A stretch of DNA of 10,744 bases, from assembly GCA_016926925.1 (NCBI GenBank), contig JAFGNQ010000132.1:1-10744 (forward strand). The letters run 5' to 3'. Source of the stretch: Candidatus Aminicenantota bacterium (GTDB lineage: Bacteria; Acidobacteriota; Aminicenantia; Aminicenantales; Aminicenantaceae). The notes under the pieces are model-generated. The model ran no database searches and was not told the DNA's origin. It was given only the letters and a program-made list of their open reading frames with translations. Below are positions 5,822-10,744 of this stretch, in pieces. The position numbers and the translations under genes were made by a program. Position 1 is the stretch's first letter. Each line of letters opens with the position of its first letter.

Positions 5822-8536
5822 TTATTCGTGAGGTTTTATTTTTTCTTCCAGGTAAGCTGCCTCATCCTGCCGACCTGTCTTTCTGAGTAAATCAGCGTAT
5901 TCCTTGACCGTTTCATGTGCCGCAGCAGATTCTAAGCCAATTTGCTCCTCGTATAATTTCATGGCTTCCGAGAAGCAAGACTCTGCCTTTCCATATTCTT
6001 TTAAACCCCGATAATAGACATCCCCCAAATACCGGAGAATGTCTGCTTTTGTCTCTGATTTTGGAATCTCGATATTTTCATAAACTTTAAGCCCTCGTAA
6101 GAGTTGTGTTTCTGCTTCCTCATACTTCTCCATCACGCAGTAAAGATGGCCCAGATCGCTGAGGAATCCAGCAAGCTCACCATCTTCCGGGTCAACGGAT
6201 TTTTCCAGAATGGATAGAGCTTTTTTCATGTTCCTTTCCGATTCTTCAAGGGAACCGGATTTGAGATAGAGCTGTCCAAGATTACGCCAACTATAGGCCA
6301 AACGGGGGTGGTCAGGGCCATAGGCTTTTTCCATGATCGATAGTGCCCGTTTCATATTCTCTTCTGCCTTGGTGAAATGACCCTTTTCCATACAGATGAA
6401 ACCAAGGTTGTTGAGAGTACTGACCAATTCAGGGTTTTCAGCTCCGTATGCTTTTTCCAATAGTGAATAGGCCTTCAGATATGTCTCCTCCGCTTCCTCG
6501 GTCCTGCCTGTAATCTTGTAGATATTGGCCAGTCCGCATAATGTCCCCGCGATCTCGGGATGGTCGCTTCTGAGCGATTTTTTCAAGGTTTCCAGGTTTT
6601 TTTTGTAATATTTTTCTGCTTCCGAGTAATCTCTTTTATAAAGGTGAAGGATGGCGATGTTGAAATAGATGACGGCTACATCCGGGTGATTCGGGCCGAG
6701 CGCTTTTTGACGGATAGCGAGTGATCTCTGGTAAAGGGGTTCTGCCTCATCATACCGTCGCAACCAGAGGTAGAGTCCTGCCAGCCCGTTAAGGCTTTGT
6801 GCCACATCGGGATGATCAGGACCTAAGGTTGACTCTCTAATTTTCAATGACCTCCGGAAGAATTCTTCAGATTTGTCATACTCGCTCTCGATATAGTAAA
6901 ACCTTCCCAAATCGAACAGGCTTTCGGCCACTTTCACATGGTTTGATCCGAGCACTCTTTCGCGGATTTCGAGCGCCCTTTCATAGAACGCCCGAGCCTC
7001 CTTCTCTTCGCTTCGTAATTGATGTATGCGGGCAAGCACATGAAGGCTGTCAGCAAAATCGGGATGATCGGGTCCGAGCATCTTTTCCCTGATTTCCATA
7101 CTTCGCCGCGCACATTCTGCCGCTTCCGGATATTTCCCTTGACTCTCAAGAAGCAGAGCAAGGCTTATCAAGCTCTGGGAAACCTGGAGGTCGTCTTGGC
7201 CGAGTATTTTCTCCCTTATCTGGAGTGCTTTTTTCACAAGCGGTTCCGATTCTGGATAGAGTCCCAATTTGTGATAGACGATTCCGATGGTCTCCATCAA
7301 CCTGGCTTTCGTGAGTGGCTGCCGTTCCAGGCCCTGTTCGATCTTCATGGCACCCTTATCGAGTATCTCACGAGCTGTGATGGTATTCCCCCTTGCTTCA
7401 CCAGGATCAGAGACTTCGAAGAGCTCCACAAGGAAATTCGCCACTTCCGTTGCTTCGTCGCGAGCTTGATAGGCCTGTCTGCGTTCCCGGCGAAGATCCA
7501 GGACGTACTTGAGCCCCAAAATGAGGAAAGCCAGTACGACGGCAGTGATGAGAAGATTTCTGGTTATCCTTCTTGGTTTTTCTCTGATTCTCTGCAGTGT
7601 TTCTAAGGTCTCCGTCGCCGACGGTCGTGCGGTTGGGATGGGAGACTTCAGCCGGTTGATGAGTCCTGCAAGATCGCTGCTTATTCCGGTTGGCGGCATG
7701 GTCTCTGCGTTTTTAGCCATTTTGAGAACAGTACTCCGGTCTGCCGTTTCATCATAGGGCGCCTTTTCTGTGAAAAGCTGTTGGAGGATTAAACCGAAGG
7801 AATACATATCGCTCGCAGCACCGATGAATTCTCCCCTAGCTTGCTCGGGACTCATGTAGGATGGGGTCCCCATAATCGTTCCATCCTCTGTCTTGAGGGT
7901 TACATGGGGAGGGAGATCCGTATCCGATGCAATCTGCTTCTCTCCATAATGAAAGGTCTGAGTTACATCGATTTCGTCAGGACGAGATTCAATATCTTTC
8001 CGGAAATTTTCTCTTTTCCTGCTTGGCACACTATCGTCCGTTTCATCCCTATGAGGCCTGGCTTTTACATAGCGTGCTAACCCGAAATCCAAGACTTTTA
8101 CCTCATTGGACTCTGTCAGCATCACATTAGTGGGTTTTAGGTCACGATGGACAATTCCTTTTTGATGGGCGACCACCAGCACTTCAGCGATTTGCTCGGC
8201 AATTTTCATTTTGAGCTGTTTGCTTAATCCTTCTCTGATAGCGATATTCAAGTTCTTTCCCGATATAAACTCGAGGATGAGGAAATCAATGTCTTTTTCC
8301 TCGATGTAATCATATATCTGGCATATGTTGACGTGTTCAAGCTGAGAAAGCACACGGGCTTCACGTAAAAACCGGGATTTTGCCTGAGGCTTAAGCCGGG
8401 CTTTTGCTCTAATGGCTTTAACTGCAACCTTGCGCTCCAGTTTGTCATCGAAGCCGGTATAGACATCGCCCATTCCTCCGCCACCTAAGAAATTGACAAT
8501 GTGTATGTGGCCTATTGTTTTTCCGATGATGTTCAT
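5822..8536 (-). CDS. transmembrane Ser/Thr protein kinase with twelve TPR repeats
   Basis: This 904-residue protein is a Hanks-type kinase fused to a TPR array. Kinase landmarks: glycine loop GGGGMGDVY (18-26), catalytic lysine K40 in VAVK, HRDLKPTN (130-137), DFG (150-152), and GTPSYMSPEQ (223-232), all intact, so it should be active. Between DFG and GTPSY there are 70 residues, far more than the roughly 20 usual in bacterial PknB-like kinases; the extra part (about 158-212) is charged and rich in Asp, Arg, Ser and Thr. A single TM helix at about 326-347 is followed by a juxtamembrane helical block (about 350-405) and twelve 42-residue TPR units (about 411-904) with recurring LGPDHP turns, the last one partial. 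The kinase should face the cytoplasm and the TPR superhelix the other side, probably binding protein partners. The ATG at 8536 begins ten residues before the fold and has a weak AAGAG-type site; an upstream TTG at 8560 has none. Confidence 0.93.
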   Translation of the reverse strand: MNIIGKTIGHIHIVNFLGGGGMGDVYTGFDDKLERKVAVKAIRAKARLKPQAKSRFLREARVLSQLEHVNICQIYDYIEEKDIDFLILEFISGKNLNIAIREGLSKQLKMKIAEQIAEVLVVAHQKGIVHRDLKPTNVMLTESNEVKVLDFGLARYVKARPHRDETDDSVPSRKRENFRKDIESRPDEIDVTQTFHYGEKQIASDTDLPPHVTLKTEDGTIMGTPSYMSPEQARGEFIGAASDMYSFGLILQQLFTEKAPYDETADRSTVLKMAKNAETMPPTGISSDLAGLINRLKSPIPTARPSATETLETLQRIREKPRRITRNLLITAVVLAFLILGLKYVLDLRRERRQAYQARDEATEVANFLVELFEVSDPGEARGNTITAREILDKGAMKIEQGLERQPLTKARLMETIGIVYHKLGLYPESEPLVKKALQIREKILGQDDLQVSQSLISLALLLESQGKYPEAAECARRSMEIREKMLGPDHPDFADSLHVLARIHQLRSEEKEARAFYERALEIRERVLGSNHVKVAESLFDLGRFYYIESEYDKSEEFFRRSLKIRESTLGPDHPDVAQSLNGLAGLYLWLRRYDEAEPLYQRSLAIRQKALGPNHPDVAVIYFNIAILHLYKRDYSEAEKYYKKNLETLKKSLRSDHPEIAGTLCGLANIYKITGRTEEAEETYLKAYSLLEKAYGAENPELVSTLNNLGFICMEKGHFTKAEENMKRALSIMEKAYGPDHPRLAYSWRNLGQLYLKSGSLEESERNMKKALSILEKSVDPEDGELAGFLSDLGHLYCVMEKYEEAETQLLRGLKVYENIEIPKSETKADILRYLGDVYYRGLKEYGKAESCFSEAMKLYEEQIGLESAAAHETVKEYADLLRKTGRQDEAAYLEEKIKPHE
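5825..7306 (-). repeat. tandem TPR-coding repeats, 126-bp period
   Basis: This part of the kinase gene encodes twelve consecutive TPR units. Units 2 to 11 are exactly 42 residues (126 bp) each with no insertions; the first (about 39 residues) and last (34) are shorter. Sequence conservation is strongest at the turn encoding G-P-D/N-H-P. Such regular arrays can lose or gain units by recombination, so unit number may vary between strains. Confidence 0.85.
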
Positions 8537-8708
8537 GTTTCTCTTATCGACAATACACAATTCGACACAAGAATCCGCATCAAGCTCGATTCATGAGAAT
8601 CTAGGCTTGATTCAGCTGCAGTTTAAAAGAGATGCCTGTATCTGAGCGCTTCAGCACAAGCTGATTTGAATATCCTCCCTTATGTTCCCTCAGAAATATG
8701 CCACTCAT
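8537..8708. other. gap between small membrane protein and kinase genes
   Basis: This 172-bp gap holds an imperfect hairpin (8579-8611) and a smaller one (TCAGC-ACAA-GCTGA, 8651-8664). A purine-rich GGGAGG at about 8674-8679 on the minus strand is not followed by a usable start codon. No clear promoter or terminator with a T run was seen, so co-transcription of the two flanking genes is possible but unproven. Confidence 0.4.
8579..8611. repeat. imperfect palindrome upstream of the kinase gene
   Basis: ATCAAGC (8579-8585) pairs with GCTTGAT (8605-8611), and inside it GATTC (8588-8592) pairs with GAATC (8597-8601) around an ATGA loop. The internal loop is TC against TAG. The 12-bp interrupted stem lies about 43 to 75 bases before the kinase ATG. 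With no T run on either side it does not look like a terminator; an operator or leader-RNA structure is possible. Confidence 0.45.
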
Positions 8709-8978
8709 TCAAGGAGTTTTTTTCCCAGGAAAGAGGCTGTCGATGAAATAAGTGAAGAGATAGGCGACAAGAATGATGGCGATCAAATCGCAACATTCCA
8801 AAACTCGGCCTCCCAGAAAGACAAGAATATAGACAACTGCGGCAACTACTCCTAAAATGAAGCCCCAAAGCACACGTAGCTTTGGACAATTTTCACCTTC
8901 TCGAGGGCACTTGGCAACACCGCCTGCAAATCCGGCCATAAGCATGGCAAAAGCTCTCAATAAATCCCATTTTCCCAT
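8709..8978 (-). CDS. small cysteine-containing membrane protein of unknown function
   Basis: I do not recognise this 89-residue protein. A mildly hydrophobic N-terminal segment (about 6-22) is followed by a loop with a Cys pair (C24, C31 in CPREGENCP), a strong TM helix (about 37-57), a second Cys pair (C62-C63, in ECCD) and another strong TM helix (about 65-83), ending in a basic-tail GKKTP. The four cysteines flank the first strong helix and could bind metal or form disulphides; this is inference. The start is well supported: AAGGAGG (8983-8989) ends 4 bases before the ATG, the best ribosome binding site in the window, which argues for real expression. It is the gene just before the kinase on the same strand, 172 bp apart, so a role as an accessory to the kinase is possible but not shown. 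Confidence 0.7.
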   Translation of the reverse strand: MGKWDLLRAFAMLMAGFAGGVAKCPREGENCPKLRVLWGFILGVVAAVVYILVFLGGRVLECCDLIAIILVAYLFTYFIDSLFPGKKTP

Positions 8979-8982
8979 TTTT

Positions 8983-8989
8983 CCTCCTT
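8983..8989 (-). promoter_or_regulatory. strong Shine-Dalgarno of the small membrane protein
   Basis: AAGGAGG on the minus strand ends 4 bases before the ATG at 8978. It is the main evidence that this short gene is translated. Confidence 0.75.
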
Positions 8990-9216
8990 CGGAATAAAAT
9001 GATTTTCATTCGTCGAGCATATTCTTAATGCCGTGAATTTCCCCTTAAAACGATAAAATATATATCACAGCGGAATTTAGAGGTCAAATGGCTCCCAATT
9101 AGCACTGTTAATAAGCGCACGCATCTGCGACAAAGGCAGCCGGTATATATAAGTTTTCAGGAAATAACCGCACGAAATACAGTCATCGAATATGCGAACG
9201 GGGAAAACCTTCCGGT

Positions 9217-9243
9217 CATCGGATGAGAATCATCTGCTCGATG
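9217..9243. repeat. bulged hairpin in non-coding DNA
   Basis: CATCG (9217-9221) and GATGA (9222-9226) pair with TCATC (9230-9234) and CGATG (9239-9243), giving a ten-pair stem with a GAA loop and a four-base TGCT bulge on one side. Bulged imperfect palindromes of this size resemble REP elements, but no second copy is in the window. Confidence 0.4.
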
Positions 9244-9395
9244 ACCTGTTCTATGATGTTTGCTGCGGGGGGCTGTAGTGCGAAAGCATGACGACCGTGT
9301 ATCCCGGGTCAAGACACATTGAATTCAAGGTCCATCAAAAAGGGTCGTCATTATTATTTTTTTTGAAAAAGTATCTAAGGCAATTTAGGCACGAG

Positions 9396-9416
9396 AAGTA
9401 TGATGTCCCCGGAATT
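9396..9416 (+). repeat. REP-like short repeat, copy 2
   Basis: This is the second copy of the 21-base repeat (19 of 21 matches to 5744-5764), here with the core ATGATGTCCCCGGAATT. It ends 9 bases before homology to the permease gene begins, so it marks, or lies close to, the breakpoint that created the truncated permease copy. Confidence 0.45.
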
Positions 9417-9425
9417 AACAATACA

Positions 9426-9543
9426 CTGGGAGACCTTCTTCTTCTCAGGTGTGCTGGCTTTAGTTATTGCTCTGTTTACGGTCAGTTATCAGGCCATCAA
9501 AGCGGCGCTGACCAATCCGGCCAGGGCTCTGAAATACGAATAA
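9426..9543 (+). pseudogene. 3' remnant of an FtsX-type permease gene
   Basis: These 118 bases are colinear with the last 118 bases of the full permease gene (3162-3279), with 9 differences (about 92% identity), including 55 identical bases (3221-3275 against 9485-9539). It keeps the frame for the last 38 residues (WETFFFSG to NPARALKYE) and a stop codon, TAA instead of TGA. Of the nine changes, only two alter an amino acid (F to L, G to S), the pattern expected if the copy came from a once-functional paralogous gene rather than from recent neutral copying. Homology ends abruptly at 9426. An in-frame ATGATG at 9400 inside the REP-like motif would allow a 47-residue single-TM peptide, but no good ribosome binding site precedes it, so a dead fragment is likelier. 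Like the full gene, it points at a convergent minus-strand gene. Confidence 0.85.
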
Positions 9544-9575
9544 ACGATCCAAAACCAAAACAACAGCGGGACGAT

Positions 9576-10391
9576 TCACTTCGGGACTTTGCCATGAAAC
9601 ATCGAGTACGTGAAAAAGCCGTAATAATCCGTTAGATTGAGTAGAAAATCCGCTGACTCGGGCAGGCAGAGCCGTCGATATTCTTTCCAATCCTCTTTGG
9701 ACACTCTTGATTGGGATTCCCCCCACAGCATATGGAAAAAAGAAAGCAAAGCAGCCCGGATCTCGTCATCCAACGGAGCACAGACATTCCCCACAAAAGT
9801 TTGGGCTTCGACTTCCTCCAAGCCCGTTTCGCGAAACCAACCCAAGGCCCGCAGGAATGCGGATTCCGGACTTTTTGCCATCATGTGTTGTTCAATTGAA
9901 GAACTCGTCACGTTCAGCCGTGCTTCCAAAAGCGGATATCCCGGAAGCAAATTCTGAGAGGACCAGGCAATGACGGCAATTCCACCGCCGGGTTTGACCA
10001 CACGGGAAAGTTCTTTGAGCAAAGGAAGCGGCTCTCCCACAGAAGGATAGCCTGCACAATCCGCACTCCACGCCCAATCGAATTGGTGGTTATCAAAGGG
10101 AAGTTCCTTCAAATCTCCTTCTCGAAATGAAATCCGGTCCGACAAGTCTGCATTTTTAGCGATTTGTCCGGCATGGATGAGAAACGTGCCACATCTATCG
10201 ATAGCGGTGACATGTCCGGCCGGACCCACCTCGTCCGCCAACAACAAAGCAGGTTGTCCAATGCCGCAACCCGCATCCAGTACTCTTGCCCCTAACGGGA
10301 TTTGAAGCTGCCGAATCGCTGACCGAAGCACCGGCTTTCTCAAGGGGAAAGTTTCTTTTAGCTGTTTTATATAGCTGTCTAAATCGGCCAT
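9576..10391 (-). CDS. class I SAM-dependent methyltransferase
   Basis: This 271-residue enzyme has a Rossmann-type methyltransferase core. Motif I is VLDAGCGIG (37-45), the acidic residue after strand 2 is D65 (TAID), motif II region EGDLKELPF (91-99), and the post-I helix-strand ELSRVVKPGG (127-136) is typical of UbiE/Methyltransf_11 enzymes. The C-terminal half (about 145-271) is helical, aromatic-rich and probably forms the substrate lid; its target is unknown. The start at ATG 10391 is preferred over GTG 10397 because GAGGT (10398-10402) is 7 bases before the ATG and too near the GTG. The gene begins 14 bp after the hydrolase stop, so the two form an operon. It ends 32 bp from the permease remnant, which faces it. 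No methylation-of-DNA motif is present; a small-molecule substrate is the default guess. Confidence 0.88.
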   Translation of the reverse strand: MADLDSYIKQLKETFPLRKPVLRSAIRQLQIPLGARVLDAGCGIGQPALLLADEVGPAGHVTAIDRCGTFLIHAGQIAKNADLSDRISFREGDLKELPFDNHQFDWAWSADCAGYPSVGEPLPLLKELSRVVKPGGGIAVIAWSSQNLLPGYPLLEARLNVTSSSIEQHMMAKSPESAFLRALGWFRETGLEEVEAQTFVGNVCAPLDDEIRAALLSFFHMLWGESQSRVSKEDWKEYRRLCLPESADFLLNLTDYYGFFTYSMFHGKVPK

Positions 10392-10397
10392 GAACAC

Positions 10398-10402
10398 ACC
10401 TC
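10398..10402 (-). promoter_or_regulatory. Shine-Dalgarno deciding the methyltransferase start
   Basis: GAGGT on the minus strand stands 7 bases before the ATG at 10391 and within the short gap after the hydrolase stop; the alternative GTG at 10397 would be one base from it. Confidence 0.55.
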
Positions 10403-10405
10403 GTT

Positions 10406-10744
10406 CTATTCATACTCAAGGATCAAGCCCACTCCCACTTCTTTGAGATTAGCGACCCGGGATAAAGCGATTTTCGAATTCAAATCCGTGCAATGACAGG
10501 CATGCATCTCTTTCGGATTCAAGTGCTTCATATACTCCAATGTCCCCTGGAGCTGTTCTATGGAGGGATTGAGCAAATGAAGGCCGCCTACGATATCGAG
10601 GATTCTCTCCTCTTTACACAGCCTCTTGGCCTGCTCGACGATATTGCATATCCCCGAATGCGAACAGCCGGTGATGACAACCAGACCCTGAGGGGATTTG
10701 TAGGCTAAGGCCGTATCGTCCAAAAGCCGGTCGGGCTCTACGCC
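10406..10744 (-). CDS. metallo-beta-lactamase-fold hydrolase, C-terminal part (COG1237-like)
   Basis: Only the last 112 residues are in the window; the reading frame stays open to the right edge, so the N-terminal metal-binding HxHxDH part lies beyond it. What is visible fits the COG1237 branch (relatives of dihydropterin-ribofuranosyl-aminobenzene phosphate synthase): a DDTALAY strand, then VVITGCSHSGICNI, GGLHLL, and HACHCTD, ending in a short strand VGVGLILEYE. The His residues of GCSH, GGLH and HCT are the expected metal/substrate positions in this branch. I recall the last motif as usually HCTG; here Gly is Asp, which may be minor. A TTG at 10723 could be taken as a start but the family match continues upstream of it (PDRLLDDTAL), so the gene is cut by the window, not short. 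It is transcribed ahead of the methyltransferase, 14 bp apart. Confidence 0.85.
   Translation of the reverse strand, partial: GVEPDRLLDDTALAYKSPQGLVVITGCSHSGICNIVEQAKRLCKEERILDIVGGLHLLNPSIEQLQGTLEYMKHLNPKEMHACHCTDLNSKIALSRVANLKEVGVGLILEYE

Larger units (their letters stand above)
8979..9399. other. gene-poor stretch before the permease remnant
   Basis: No coding region can be supported. The left part (about 8990-9160) is AT-rich and should contain the promoter for the small membrane protein on the minus strand; TATATTTTAT-like stretches near 9050-9064 are candidates without a good -35. A + strand reading of 28 codons (9192-9278) and one from 9288 lack ribosome binding sites and family resemblance. 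A bulged hairpin lies at 9217-9243. A T tract at about 9354-9364 is not preceded by a stable stem, so it is not called a terminator. Confidence 0.4.

Noticed and set aside
5825..7306. 126-bp periodicity considered as a CRISPR or satellite array
   Set aside because: The period is explained by 42-residue TPR units in an open frame; repeats are divergent and there are no spacers.
7019..7606. 195-codon + strand reading opposite the TPR part of the kinase gene
   Set aside because: It lies entirely antisense to a well-supported coding region and looks like a shadow of the repeated TPR codons.
9192..9278. 28-codon + strand reading with two cysteines near its end
   Set aside because: No ribosome binding site, no recognisable leader or processing pattern, and it overlaps the bulged hairpin; too short to support.
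9288..9635. 115-codon + strand reading across the permease remnant
   Set aside because: It is out of frame with the remnant (it reads its DNA in another frame), overlaps the methyltransferase 3' end and has no ribosome binding site.

Overview
The window shows a bacterial chromosome segment of about 48 to 50% GC by eye. A PadR regulator paired with a long duplicated FtsX/MacB-type permease, together with a Ser/Thr kinase carrying TPRs, is typical of Acidobacteriota and especially Aminicenantia-like genomes. That placement is inferred from gene style only; no marker gene is present.

Layout. Positions 1-365 hold no convincing gene. They include a stretch rich in short inverted repeats (1-154) and then the leader of the first operon. 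A two-gene + strand operon follows: a PadR-family repressor (366-692) and an 859-residue ABC permease with an N-terminal prefix domain (700-3279). The permease converges, with only 6 bp between stops, on a minus-strand run. In transcription order (right to left) that run is a small two-TM cysteine-containing protein (8709-8978), a membrane Ser/Thr protein kinase with twelve 42-residue TPR units (5822-8536), a GNAT acetyltransferase (4927-5619) and a class I acyl-CoA ligase (3286-4809). The gaps (172, 202 and 117 bp) are too wide to assume one operon. At 8979-9399 there is a gene-poor stretch with a bulged hairpin. It is followed by a 118-bp orphan copy of the 3' end of the permease gene (9426-9543), whose left edge lies 9 bp from a short GTCCCC-GAATT motif that also occurs at 5744-5764. 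The right end holds a minus-strand operon: a COG1237-like metallo-beta-lactamase-fold hydrolase running off the window (10406-10744), then a SAM-dependent methyltransferase (9576-10391).

How the genes may work together. PadR probably controls its own transcript and the permease, in response to a small molecule or to membrane stress. The matching ATPase is not in the window. The kinase is a one-protein signalling device: cytoplasmic kinase, one TM helix, and a TPR superhelix on the other side. It has an activation loop about 50 residues longer than usual. The ligase and GNAT enzyme could modify acyl or amino substrates, but nothing here ties them to a known pathway.

The points most worth a second look are the truncated permease copy with its repeat motif, the enlarged activation loop, and the small cysteine-containing membrane protein encoded just upstream of the kinase. 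I see no CRISPR array, rRNA, tRNA, intact transposase, phage gene or clearly novel defence system.
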